Part shown: positions 29,321 through 38,864 of the stretch, piece after piece
Numbering within the stretch: position 1 is the first letter of the stretch
Layout of the letters: every line of letters starts with the position of its first letter
From: Chrysophaeum taylorii
Taxonomy: Eukaryota; Sar; Pelagophyceae; Pelagomonadales; Pelagomonadaceae
Length of the DNA stretch: 64,000 nt
Direction: 5' to 3'
Assembly (NCBI GenBank): GCA_029834535.1
Contig: JAQMWT010000168.1
Coordinates: 1-64,000 of the forward strand
Notes under the pieces: model-generated
What the model saw: only the letters and a program-made list of their open reading frames with translations
Told to the model about the DNA's origin: nothing
Databases searched by the model: none
Made by a program: the position numbers and the translations under genes

Positions 29321-29410
29321 CGGTCCAGCCTGGCTCCCATGCTCGAGAGAGGTCTGAAGTTAGTTAGTTAGTTAGTTAGACGAAGAAACCTCTTGTCCAC
29401 AGCGCTTCAA

Positions 29411-29524
29411 AAAAAATAGGGGGTTGCGGTTTCCAAGATCTCGCGCCCTGAGAGTGTTCGCTTCAATTCAAAGGGTTGCGGTTTCCCAAGATCTCGCGCC
29501 CTGAGAGTGTTCACTTCAATTCAA
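29411..29524. repeat. tandem duplication, about 57 bp x 2
   Basis: Two near-identical units beginning GGGTTGCGGTTTCC and containing CTCGCGCCCTGAGAGTGTTC. An AGTT tetranucleotide run precedes them (29358-29380). Confidence 0.85.
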
Positions 29525-29539
29525 TGGAAGCAAGATTCA

Positions 29540-29600
29540 CCAGTTTCGTGGTGACGTGGTTCATGTTCAACTGGTAGCGTTTAGTGGAATTCCAACGTTA
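29540..29600. mobile_element. hAT-like right-end relic
   Basis: GTGGTTCATGTTCAAC followed by TAGTGGAATTCCAACG resembles the right terminus of the element ending at 35431 (GTGGTTCACGTTCACTTG...GAATTCCCAACGCTG). It is probably the far end of the decayed copy that starts near 28493. Confidence 0.5.
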
Positions 29601-29666
29601 TTGTAGCTATAATAATCAACAAATTCTGCAACAATTCTTGTCATACACCACACACCCACACCCCCC

Positions 29667-29691
29667 TCTTAGCAGTCGTCGACCTTTAAAA
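29667..29691. promoter_or_regulatory. recurring intergenic motif, site 2
   Basis: CTTAGCAGTCGTCGACCTTT followed by AAAAAC, preceded by a CACACACCC-type run as at site 1. It lies about 190 bp upstream of the lipoxygenase ATG. Confidence 0.35.
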
Positions 29692-29874
29692 ACAAAAAAA
29701 TTCTGCAACTTTGAAGATTCTTATTGAAGGCGGGCCAATGAAAGCGTAGAGCTCACCTCAACGGCCCCTTCAAAGATTCTGGGATTGACACGTACATCAA
29801 GCGAGCCACCTGTTGGTTGGTTTAACCCGAAAAATCATCGCGCCGATCTTTGAGGACCACTCACTCAGACAAAA

Positions 29875-31803
29875 ATGATTAGGGGCATCATGATGATGAT
29901 GATGATTTCGGTGGTCGGCGTCGAGGGGTTCGTGTTGCCGTCCGGACGGGCCGAGGTGCACCGGCCGGTGCGAGCGACGAAGGAGACCGAGAGCGGGATC
30001 GCCGCCGCGTCGTCTGTCGTGAACTTGGCTCTCAAGGTCGCGACCTCAAAGGCGGCGTCCCCCGAGGAAGCCAAGGCGATATCGATCACCCAGGGGAACA
30101 TCCTCCGGTCGCTCCAAGCGCTGCAGAATCTCGAGGTCGACGACACGGACGACGACGACAAGTTAAAGTATTTGAGCTACCCGCCGCACCCGGCGGATCC
30201 GTTCTACGACCTGTCGCAGATGATGCCAATGCTGAGCGGCGCGCCGCCCAAGAGCCAGCGGTTTTCGCTGATCAAGATTTTGCGGCTGTTGTGGCGCGCG
30301 CTGCAGGGGTTTCTCGTGGTGTACCGGAAGCAGGACCCGTCGAACATGTACAACGACGTGTTCGGGCGATGTTTCCTGAAAGCGCCGCCGATTACCAAGA
30401 ATGATTTGTGGGCGACGGACCGAGGGTTCGCGAGCCAGTTTCTGGCCGGGACGAACCCCATATTGATCCGGCGGGTGAAGCACCTCCGAGAGCTCAACGC
30501 GGTGGGCGGGACGCCGCTGATCAAGGACATCGGGCAAGTCTACCTCGAGACGCTCGTCGACGAGGAGAATTTGTACATGGTCGCCTACAACGAGTTCGCC
30601 AAGGACAAGAGCCCGCGCGAAGTGTATTCAGAGGAGGATTGGCCGCAGCTCTACTTTAGCGCGCCGATCATAATTTTTTCCGTGGTCGACGACGTTTTCA
30701 TGCCGCTCGGGATTCAGCTCATGCCGCGGCCGCTGGCGACGTACGTGTACCGGCCGTCCGACCCGGAGTGGGCCTACGCGAAGATGATGGTCGCCTGCGC
30801 GGACGGCAACGTCCACGAGTGGTTGTCGCATCTCGGGAAGACGCATCTTACGATCGAACCGCAGATCATCGCGGCGCTCAACCGCCTCGACGGCCACGAG
30901 CTGTACGACTTTTTGAAACCGCACTTCGAGGACACGCTCTTTCTCAACTGGGCGGCGCGCAAGACTCTGATCTACTACGAATCCCCGGAGGAGCCGATCG
31001 ACATCGCCCAAGCGAGGGCGTGCGCCAAAGAAAGCAGCTCGGTCGCCGACAGCGACTTCTCGGTCGGCGCGGCCAACCTCCTCAAGATCATCCAGTCCTA
31101 CTGGGAGGACTACACCTTCGATGCATATGCCTTTGATTCCGAATTAAAGTCGCGCGGCTTTGATCTCGAAGGCGACAAGCTCAACGATTATTTTTATGCC
31201 AACGACGGCTTGTTGGTGTGGAACGCGATCGGCGAATACGCGAGAGACTTCGTCGACTACCTCTACGACAAGGACGTTGACGTCGTCGAAGACAAGCAGT
31301 TGCAGGAGTGGGCGTTTGAAGTCGCAGATCCCGACCGCGCGAACATCAAGGGCTTTCCGTTCCCGATGTGTAGCAAGCCGCAACTCGCGCGCGCGCTCCA
31401 GACTACAATATGGACGGCGAGCGCCCTGCACTCCGCCGTGAACTTTCCGCAGTTCGACTACATGGCCTACCAGCCCAACCGTCCCTCGGCGCTCTTGAAG
31501 CCGATCTCCCCCGAAACCGCGCGTCTCGACTACATCATGGACCACGCCCTCCCCACCAAGGCTATTACCGACAACATCGCCTTCATCGTCTGGCTCCTCA
31601 CGCTTCCCTCGAAACACTGCCTCACCGAACTCAGGGAGAACGAACGCACCAAGTGGCGCCACGTCTACGCGAAGTTTAAAACAAACCTCCTACACATTTC
31701 GTCCCTTATCCAGGCCCGCAACGATAAGCTCAACACGACCGACGTCCCGTTTCCCTACGACTTCCTCGATCCAACGCAAATTCCCGCGTCGATCGACATC
31801 TAA
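29875..31803 (+). CDS. lipoxygenase
   Basis: 642 residues from the ATG at 29875, corresponding to the catalytic domain without an N-terminal PLAT domain. The iron-site helix reads HEWLSHLGKTHLTIEP (about 313), then LNRLDGHELYDFLKPHF and NWAARKTLI. The second metal helix is WTASALHSAVNFPQF (His about 518, Asn about 522), and the protein ends IPASIDI with the C-terminal isoleucine ligand. All expected iron ligands are therefore present. The enzyme oxygenates polyunsaturated fatty acids to hydroperoxides. The N-terminus (MMMMMISVVGVEGFVLPSG) could be a signal peptide followed by a plastid-type Phe motif. The stop overlaps the stop region of the convergent JmjC-like gene. Confidence 0.92.
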   Translation: MIRGIMMMMMISVVGVEGFVLPSGRAEVHRPVRATKETESGIAAASSVVNLALKVATSKAASPEEAKAISITQGNILRSLQALQNLEVDDTDDDDKLKYLSYPPHPADPFYDLSQMMPMLSGAPPKSQRFSLIKILRLLWRALQGFLVVYRKQDPSNMYNDVFGRCFLKAPPITKNDLWATDRGFASQFLAGTNPILIRRVKHLRELNAVGGTPLIKDIGQVYLETLVDEENLYMVAYNEFAKDKSPREVYSEEDWPQLYFSAPIIIFSVVDDVFMPLGIQLMPRPLATYVYRPSDPEWAYAKMMVACADGNVHEWLSHLGKTHLTIEPQIIAALNRLDGHELYDFLKPHFEDTLFLNWAARKTLIYYESPEEPIDIAQARACAKESSSVADSDFSVGAANLLKIIQSYWEDYTFDAYAFDSELKSRGFDLEGDKLNDYFYANDGLLVWNAIGEYARDFVDYLYDKDVDVVEDKQLQEWAFEVADPDRANIKGFPFPMCSKPQLARALQTTIWTASALHSAVNFPQFDYMAYQPNRPSALLKPISPETARLDYIMDHALPTKAITDNIAFIVWLLTLPSKHCLTELRENERTKWRHVYAKFKTNLLHISSLIQARNDKLNTTDVPFPYDFLDPTQIPASIDI

Positions 31804-32426
31804 TTCATCATCATCGTAAATCTAAGTGCGATGGAAATGGTGGGGTCGATCGACTCGATGTCGTGCAGCCATCGTTTCGGAATGAAGAGCGCGTCCCCCG
31901 GTTCGAGGTCCCCGCGGTACGCGACGTCGTCGTGTTGGTGGAATATTGAATCAACGGTTCCCGAGACTCGCCGGAGCCGCAACAGCCCTTCGAGCCGATG
32001 GCCGTCCGAGTCTTTAGGATCGATAATGACGAACCGTTTGCGCCCGGAAACGTGCACCAGGAGTCCGTCGAACGCGTCCGAATGGCACGGCGTTCGAAGC
32101 CCACCGCTCGTCACAAACACGGCAGATTCCTCCTCGATGAACCCCCTGTAGTAGTGCTCGTCCACGACGGAACCGACGTCGAGCCGCGCCTGGCCGCGCA
32201 CCTTGCCGTTCAGCACCGCCGACGTCTTGTATTTTTTTGAGGACCACGCGTCGTATTGCGCTGAGACGATGTTGGCACCGGCCGCCGGCCTCAAGATGAC
32301 GCCACGGGCTGCCTCGACGCGCTTGCGGATCCTTTCGAGGCGCCGTGCCGCCTCGAACCCCTCCAGGATCACCGGCTTGCGCCCGAGCACGACATCGCCC
32401 GCCCTCCGTCGCACAACGGACCGCAT
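31800..32426 (-). CDS. JmjC/cupin-8-like Fe(II)/2-oxoglutarate oxygenase
   Basis: 208 residues from the ATG at 32426. The iron site is TPCHSDAFDGLLVHVSGRKR (H-x-D followed by the 2-oxoglutarate-binding Lys/Arg region), and the distal His lies in GDALFIPKRWLHDIES. This is the FIH/JMJD-type fold; family members hydroxylate proteins or RNA. The substrate is unknown. It converges with the lipoxygenase gene with a 4-bp overlap of the reading frames. A hAT transposon sits 22 bp upstream of its ATG, so its promoter may now be supplied or disrupted by the element. Confidence 0.78.
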   Translation of the reverse strand: MRSVVRRRAGDVVLGRKPVILEGFEAARRLERIRKRVEAARGVILRPAAGANIVSAQYDAWSSKKYKTSAVLNGKVRGQARLDVGSVVDEHYYRGFIEEESAVFVTSGGLRTPCHSDAFDGLLVHVSGRKRFVIIDPKDSDGHRLEGLLRLRRVSGTVDSIFHQHDDVAYRGDLEPGDALFIPKRWLHDIESIDPTISIALRFTMMMN

Positions 32427-32447
32427 TTATATTTGTATAGTTATTGT

Positions 32448-35431
32448 CAGCGTTGTTGGGAAGGAATTCACTGGGCTCACTTCACTAGGTTCGCTGAATT
32501 TGGTTCACTTCACTTCACTTCATCGAAATTTTTCGTCCGAAGTCCATTGTTCACTTCACGTTCATTCACTTTGGCTGACGGCCTGACCGGGACCCCGTCT
32601 GATGAGCGAAGTCGAGCCGCGCTACCTGGAGGTGGAGGATAATGTTGATGATGAGGAGGAGTTTATTTAAACGCGCAACAGAAGGAGGAAGTTCACAAGA
32701 ACGAGCCGATTGCGACGTCAATGTTGTGACGTGGAACACACCCGGCAAAAAAGTGGACGATCAACCAGGTTTTTCCAAGGTGTGGGACTGCGTGCGTCGA
32801 CTGAAGGAAAATCATCCTGACCGCGTTGACCAGTGGGAAGGCGACGACGCATGCGTGTATCCGGTGCTGGGAGCGCCTGAAGGTGACGAGAGACTTCAAG
32901 AAAGGCACGTAGCAGACGACCAAGCCCTCTTGGGGCCCACTTCAAGGCTGCGCATCCGGGGGAGGATTCGACAAGCTGGGACGTCAACAGCTCACCAAGA
33001 AACAGAAGCACAGACCAAGAAAAGGAGGGCGTTATGACGGCCGTGGGCGTTCTGGCAGCCTCGAAGGGTAAATCGGATATTACGAGATACTTCATGGCCA
33101 TGCCTAGCCAGGCAAAGCACTCTTCCCTGATGGCGACGTTCTCGGCTCGGCACTACGTGTACACGTCGCAGCGGATTTCCAAGCGCACCTTTGACGACGA
33201 AGATCATCGCAACCTAATTGAGGCGTATTACCGCGGCGATGGCCGGAAAGGCAAGTGCCCGTTCATGACTCGAAAGGCGCTCTTTGAATGGGTGGACGCT
33301 GAATATCGTTGCTTTGTTCGAATCTTGAAGCACGTCGCTACGGAGTGTTATGAAGCGGCGGCTTTCGGCAATCCATTCGCCCAGGTGCTGCATGACGGCG
33401 GGACATATAAAGAATAAGTTCAAGCGACAGGCCATTGGCCTATCCTTCATCTGGCCCGATGTTGGAGTGGCGTTGAGACGGTGTGCGTGGGCCTCGTTCC
33501 AGCTGACGACGGAACCGATTCCGGCACGACTTCTCTGCTCCGTTCTGTGGTCGCGGCGCGTGCGGGAATCGACATCGATTTGGCGGCCGCAACCATTGTT
33601 CAAGACCGGGCTGAAATTGGCATCGCCGAAGAATTTTTTTGTTGAGGTCGAAGCATGTGACATGCATGATATCTCAAAAATCTCGGCAGCGGCATGTGGC
33701 GACTTGTCACGATCCAGAGGCAAGCAGGTGATCACTCCATTCCCAGCTGGCCACGAGCTTCTGACAGTGCCCACGATGGAGCCAAGTACTTTTCTTACGG
33801 CACATGTTTGAAGGATCTGCATGCGCTTTTGCCATTACAGCCGGGGGAAATCGCCGAAGCTCAAGCTCGACCTCAATAAGACGAGGTTCCGGGCGCGATA
33901 CCAACTTACTTATTCGTTCCTTGCTGCGTATGCACCGCGTGCTTAAACTGTACACGGCTACCAACATTGGACTACCCTGGACAATCAGTGATGAGCAATG
34001 GGTGGCTTTGGCTGAATTCGAGGCGATTTGTGCTATAACGGACGAGGCCGTTGTTTTCGTGCAACATGAATACTTATACCTGGGGGCGTGCGCCGCATTG
34101 ATCAAGCACAACATGATCGAGTCTCTCTGCGAGCTGGGACGCTAGAAGTCATTGATCTCCCGAACATAACTGCGAAATCCATGCCACGTAAGATGTTGAC
34201 GACCTCAGCGAGACCGGCAAAATCTGTCTTGAACGGGCCATTATTCTCAAACGTGAGCGTCGGTTTTGCGGGAATAATGAAAACTACGTGCGTCACTTCA
34301 ACTACGAATTCAACGATCGCGAGCTGATTACCTTCCTTCTTGACTTTCGGACTATCAACTGCTCGCACCTGTCGTCGTCCAATCAGAGAGCTCAGGCCAG
34401 GAAGTTGCTCAAGGAAGAATATGTGATTTACGCACGGACTGCATTCCACCACGAAAAGGCAAAGACTTCCTCCGAGCCTGCGCCGCCCTCCGAGCCTGCG
34501 CCTGCCCGCAATCTCTTGGCGGCACTCGACGCACCCGACGCTTGGGACGACGACATTAGTGGCGACGTGCCTTCTTTTGCTATGCCTGAGAACCAGATGC
34601 CCGATTTCAATGTGGAGTTTGAACAGGTCTTCACTCAATGGATCATCAGGCTCTCGAGATCGCTCAACTGGAAAGAGAAATATCCTGAACTTGAGAAGAA
34701 GGACGAAGTCGGCTTCACAGGTCTGGCTGTGCTCGACGTTGGAAAGCTGTATCGACCGCTCACCAAGGTGCAGTATGGGTTCCTTCCGGACATGGAGAGA
34801 GCCTCTAAGGGTTTTTTCAATTGGTACACATGGCGCGCAGAGCTACTACTGTGAGCGCTGCCTGAGCATTGGAAATCTTGTCCTGACCGAGGGAAAGAAA
34901 CACGTTGCTCGGCGCGGACGAGACGGACAAAGTTGCCCTACTGCGCATGAACAAGAATTTCATTGCGGCGGCCCGGATTAAGTACAGGGACCTCGGACAC
35001 GAGACCGAGTTTTTTTTTCAAAAACGCCGAGATCACCATCCGCGAAGATTCTTTGGAGATGGTGGTTGATGAGGAAGAACCAGACGCGAAGACACCGAGG
35101 TCGTTCGTTCGTTCGTTCGTTCACATCGCCTAAAGTAAGAAACACTGAACCCCATCCACGGCAACTCACCCTTCGCCCCAAAACGCGAATGAATCTAAGA
35201 GCATCCGACCTAGGCAATAGCGCGCGGGGGGCACGGATCTGACGGGGCGCGGTCGGGACCGACGCTGGCGTTAAAAAAAAAAAAAAAAAAAATGGGGTTC
35301 TTCTCTCCACCAAGGTGCACGATGGCCACGTAGGGTGACTGACGTGTTCACTTCAAATCACTTCACCAATATATGCGTGGGTGGTGGTGAAGTGGTTCAC
35401 GTTCACTTGCTGAAGTGAATTCCCAACGCTG
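32448..35431 (+). mobile_element. hAT transposon with terminal inverted repeats and 8-bp target duplication
   Basis: The left end CAGCGTTGTTGGGAAGGAATT and the right end, read inversely as CAGCGTTGGGAATTCACTTC, share the CAGCGTTG...GGAATTCACT terminus. CAGNG is the usual hAT end. Flanking 8-mers are GTTATTGT (32440-32447) and GTTATTAT (35432-35439), seven of eight identical. Subterminal regions are rich in GTTCACTTC words. Length 2,984 bp. The internal transposase is broken, so the copy is not autonomous now. Confidence 0.85.
32620..34990 (+). pseudogene. hAT transposase, frame-broken
   Basis: Pieces in several frames: a Cys-rich BED-like segment (HACIRCWERLKV, about 32840-32890), a central region (33034-33417, 33804-34145 with TISDEQWVALAEFEAICAIT), a long open piece (34288-34854), and the C-terminal dimerisation region SYYCERCLSIGNLVLTEGK followed in another frame by VALLRMNKNFI (34945-34975). 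The CER-FS-G...and LL-MNKN motifs are diagnostic of hAT transposases. Stops and frameshifts between pieces mean no full-length protein. Confidence 0.75.
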
Positions 35432-35441
35432 GTTATTATTA

Positions 35442-36287
35442 TTAGGGGTCGTGGTCTCTCGCGGCTGCGAGGATGTCGGGGAGGACGCCGGAAAAGTCGT
35501 GCGAAAAGATGGATGGGAGGACCCTGGAGGTCCTGGAGAAGTCGACGAGTTTGGCGGCCGCGCCCTCGCCATAAAAGTCCTCGGCGGCGGTCGAGGATGT
35601 GTAGGTGATGATGCAGTGCATGCCCGCCGCCCTCGCTGCCCTCAGCCCGACGAGGCTGTCCTCCACGACGACGCAATTTTGGGGGTCGACCCCCAATTTC
35701 TGGGAAGCGAGGTTGTAGATGTCGGGGGCGGGCTTCTTCGCCCTGACGTCATCACCGGCGATGATGACGTCGAGCTTGGCCAGTCTGATCGGACCGACGA
35801 CCGCGTCGACCACTTTCTCGAAGCCGCCGCGCGTGCTCGCCGAGCAGATGCCGACCGCAAGCCCGGGCGTCGCGATGGCGTCGTCCATCACTTCCAAGAT
35901 CCCGGGCCTCGGGTGCGCGGTGTCGACGAGCTTCTTGTAGCACTCGGTCTTGTAATCCTGGAGGTCGTCGATCAGAGCCTCGCCTTGCTCGTCGTTCGCC
36001 GGCTGCGGCCGCGCGCCACCGAGAACAACAGGCCACGCCCCGACCTCTTGCGTGAAGTGGTACCGCATCTTGGGCTTGCCGCCGCCGACCGTGTTTTGGA
36101 GTCGGTCGTAGTACGAAGCGCTCCAGTGCACCGGCTCCCCGCCGATTCGCAGCCCAAAGGCCTCGAAGGCCTGGTTGTACGCGGTCCGGTGCAGTTCCTC
36201 GGTCTCCACCAGCACGCCGTCGCAGTCGAACAGCAGCGCCGTCCTCGCGGCGAACCCCGACGCCGATGCGACCAAGAGCAACAGCAT
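35442..36287 (-). CDS. CbbY-like HAD phosphatase, probably plastid-targeted
   Basis: I choose the ATG at 36287, which gives MLLLLVASASGFAAR: a signal peptide plus an ASAFAP-like motif, the stramenopile plastid address. The open frame extends further upstream without support. The HAD motifs are FDCDGVLVET (nucleophile Asp), ICSAST (motif II), KKPAPDIY (motif III Lys) and VVVEDSLVGL (motif IV). The closest known pattern is CbbY, which removes phosphate from the Rubisco inhibitor xylulose-1,5-bisphosphate. About 281 residues. It reads in the same direction as the JmjC-like gene, with only the transposon and 23 bp of unique intergenic sequence between them. Confidence 0.82.
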   Translation of the reverse strand: MLLLLVASASGFAARTALLFDCDGVLVETEELHRTAYNQAFEAFGLRIGGEPVHWSASYYDRLQNTVGGGKPKMRYHFTQEVGAWPVVLGGARPQPANDEQGEALIDDLQDYKTECYKKLVDTAHPRPGILEVMDDAIATPGLAVGICSASTRGGFEKVVDAVVGPIRLAKLDVIIAGDDVRAKKPAPDIYNLASQKLGVDPQNCVVVEDSLVGLRAARAAGMHCIITYTSSTAAEDFYGEGAAAKLVDFSRTSRVLPSIFSHDFSGVLPDILAAARDHDP

Positions 36288-36483
36288 GACGTGGACCTCC
36301 TCACCCCTGGTCCAAACCCTTACCCTCGAGTCATGTTGTTTAAACCGACCCCGAAACGCGGTTTGTTTGTTCTTCAAACAAAAACTCACTCCGAAGAAGA
36401 AGCCTGCCTAATGCGAACCCTCGTCCTCGTGTTCGCCGCCACGGTTTGGTCCGCGGGAGATTTCAAAAGCGTATCATCATACT

Positions 36484-37389
36484 ATGCGAGCCTTCGTCGT
36501 CCTGAGCTTGGCCGCCGCAACCCTCGTCGCCTCCTTCGCGCCGAAGCCCCCGTCCTCAAAACCCTCTGCCCTCGCGGCCAAATCAGAGCGGCGGCGGTGG
36601 TGGGGCCGGCGTGCGAGTCAAGAAGTACGAAACGACTCAAAAGGGGGGGGGTTGTTATTCTGGCGGCGGCGGCGCCGCGGGAGCGAAGACGTGCCGGGGG
36701 TGACCGTTGAGGTGCCGTTGACCCTCGGGGAGGAGCTGCAGCTGATGACGTTGGGGTATTCGCGTCGCGAAGCGCAGGCGATGCCGGCGAGCGCGGCGCG
36801 GGCGGTGCTGGCTCAGGGAGCGACGCGTGCGCGAGGCGGTCCGCTCGTGACGCGGAAAGAACTTCTCGAGGACGAGCCGACCGACCTCGAGCTCTTCGAG
36901 GCGGCCAAGAAGGAGGTCGCGGCGATGAATCGCTTCGCGCGCAACGAGCTGTTGGACGACGACGACGACGACCACCACCACCCGAGAATGTCGGCGAAGG
37001 AGCTCAACGCAACGCTCGCGCGGACGTGGCCCGATCTTCCGCGGTTCACGCAGCTCCTGACGCAAGAGGCGATATTCAGGCTCCGAATCCTCGGGCCTGC
37101 CTTCGCCGAGCCGCTCAAGGAGGAGTCCCGCATGAGGCGCAACGCCTACCGATGGTGGCTCGAGTTCGTCGACGGCGTCGGCCTCTTTCCCCCCGACGAC
37201 GCGAACCCCTTTTTTGAGCCGACGGGCGCTCCACCCATCGAACAAGCTGACGATGCGGTTGAACGGGTCTACTACGACATGAAGAAGCGACGCGACGATC
37301 TCCGGCTCATCCGGTCCCAGTTCGCTGATTGGGAGCGGCGCGCCGCCATCCGCGAGCTTGCCCCGCCCACCAAACGACGACTGCCCTGA
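36484..37389 (+). CDS. putative plastid protein of unknown function
   Basis: 301 residues from the ATG at 36484. The N-terminus MRAFVVLSLAAATLVASFAP is a signal peptide ending in an ASAFAP-type motif, followed by a basic Ser/Lys transit-like stretch. I do not recognise the mature part. It is charged, with a LGYSRREAQAMPASAARAVL helix, an Asp/His-rich run (DDDDDDHHH) that may bind metal, and a Trp-rich YRWWLEFVDGVGLFP segment. It is divergent from the CbbY-like gene, with 196 bp between starts. Confidence 0.7.
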   Translation: MRAFVVLSLAAATLVASFAPKPPSSKPSALAAKSERRRWWGRRASQEVRNDSKGGGLLFWRRRRRGSEDVPGVTVEVPLTLGEELQLMTLGYSRREAQAMPASAARAVLAQGATRARGGPLVTRKELLEDEPTDLELFEAAKKEVAAMNRFARNELLDDDDDDHHHPRMSAKELNATLARTWPDLPRFTQLLTQEAIFRLRILGPAFAEPLKEESRMRRNAYRWWLEFVDGVGLFPPDDANPFFEPTGAPPIEQADDAVERVYYDMKKRRDDLRLIRSQFADWERRAAIRELAPPTKRRLP

Positions 37390-37991
37390 TGATTATTTTG
37401 TGCCGTTTCTTCTGAACTCGTGTTTCTGTGAACAGAAAATTTAGGTTCCAAGGAAGAGGACGAACGTTGGTCAAAAAGGGAGGGCAGACCTACGCGGTCC
37501 GGACGACGTCGTCCGGAGAAGGCAACAACAACAACAACAACCACGGTGAAGACGAGAATGAGAGATGGAAGGGGAAGAGGTCGAGCGCGGGGAGGAGGGT
37601 TGGAAGGGTGTTCAAGGAGGCCGACGACGGGGCAGAGCCCATCGCTAGAGCGCTGACCATAGAGCAGAATAGGACTGTCTTTTCCACATGGAGAAGAAGA
37701 AGAAGAAGAAGAAGTGGATCTCCTGATGCGCGCGCGCTCGACGCGTAGCACCTGCTCGAGGGCACTACTACTACTACTCCGATGGGACAACGCATGGCGA
37801 AGGGCGTCACCTGTTGTTCGCCAGAGAAAGAAGTTGTTGGCAAGGAGGAGGACGATGATGAGGCCGCAGCGTTTGTCCAGTAGCGTGTTCGGAAGGCGGA
37901 CCACCTGTCAGTTCAACTTATGACGCCTAGTCTCAAGTTATGACGACATAGGATCGGGCTCGCGAGTTCGAGTTGACAAAGTGCGTTCAGT
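37390..37991. other. intergenic with simple repeats
   Basis: 602 bp with a GAA run (37692-37713), a CAA run (37525-37540) and TAC repeats (37766-37778). A minus-strand open frame across it is low complexity and unconvincing. Confidence 0.5.
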
Positions 37992-38651
37992 ATGAGTGAA
38001 CTGCGACGGGGGAAATGGACGGTCGAGGAGGAGAGATACGTGGAGCGCGTGATCCATGACTTCAACAACGGGACGCTCCAGGCCGCCCCCGGCACGACGC
38101 TTCGGAATTTTTTGTCCGAGAAACTCAACTGTGATCCGATGCGAATCACGAAAAAGTTCACGGGCGAGGCGAGTATCGGGAAGCGGGTCTTCCACCCCTG
38201 CGACGACGAGGAGGCGGTCGAGCAGTCGAAACGGGAGATTGCCGCGCTCGAGGCGGCCTGGCGGTCGAAACTGGAGAGGCAGCAACGAGAATCGACGGCC
38301 GCTCCCAGAACCAAAGTCTCGGCCGGCGACGACGCGCGCGACCGCCGGATCGACGCGCACGCAGCCCAGCAACTCGACGCCTGGCTCGAGAGGGCGAGAC
38401 ACGTGATGAACTCGAGTTGTTCCAACGAAGACGTCGACGACGTCGTCAGAGAGGGCGAGGAACTGCGAACCTCGTTCGTCGCCTCGCAGCCTGCTTCAAA
38501 GTTTGCCGTGCAGGACGAGGAGGCGACGACGCTTCTGGTCGACTTTCTCAGGTCGGCGCAGAAGGGCGTCCAGCAGCACCACCAGGCGGCCCAAGACCTC
38601 GCGCTTTTTAGAGCCGAGCCCCGCACCCCGGACAACGCTGCCTCCTCGTAA
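37992..38651 (+). CDS. SANT/Myb-like stramenopile-type protein
   Basis: 219 residues. The first 65 residues, with RRGKWTVEEERYVERVI, GTTLRNFLSEKLNC and PMRITKKFTG...IGKRVFHP, form a compact domain I associate with many diatom and oomycete proteins. The W-T-x-E-E start resembles a SANT/Myb helix, followed by LR-x-L-x-x-x-L-x-C-x-PMRI-x-KK. It may bind DNA. The remainder is helical and charged, with HAAQQLDAWLERARHVM. Functional assignment beyond a likely nuclear role is not possible. Confidence 0.72.
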   Translation: MSELRRGKWTVEEERYVERVIHDFNNGTLQAAPGTTLRNFLSEKLNCDPMRITKKFTGEASIGKRVFHPCDDEEAVEQSKREIAALEAAWRSKLERQQRESTAAPRTKVSAGDDARDRRIDAHAAQQLDAWLERARHVMNSSCSNEDVDDVVREGEELRTSFVASQPASKFAVQDEEATTLLVDFLRSAQKGVQQHHQAAQDLALFRAEPRTPDNAASS

Positions 38652-38864
38652 TTTCACCGCTACGTTTTTGCCCCCTACTTGGGCGCCGCTGTTTCTTTGT
38701 TGTTTAAGTGCCCACATTCACCCCGCCTAGTCCCCTGTTGTGTTGTTTGTTTCTCCCTCTTTTTTTCTTTTTCAAGCGAGCGAGCGAGCGAGGAGGAGGG
38801 TCGGTGTGCTGTTTAATACTATTATTTCTTCGCTTTTCGACGATCCTTCATTTCTCTCGGAAAC

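Noticed and set aside
37272-37904. Minus-strand open frame of 210 codons
   Set aside because: It overlaps the end of the 301-residue gene, consists of Ser and Val runs from simple repeats and shows no family motif.
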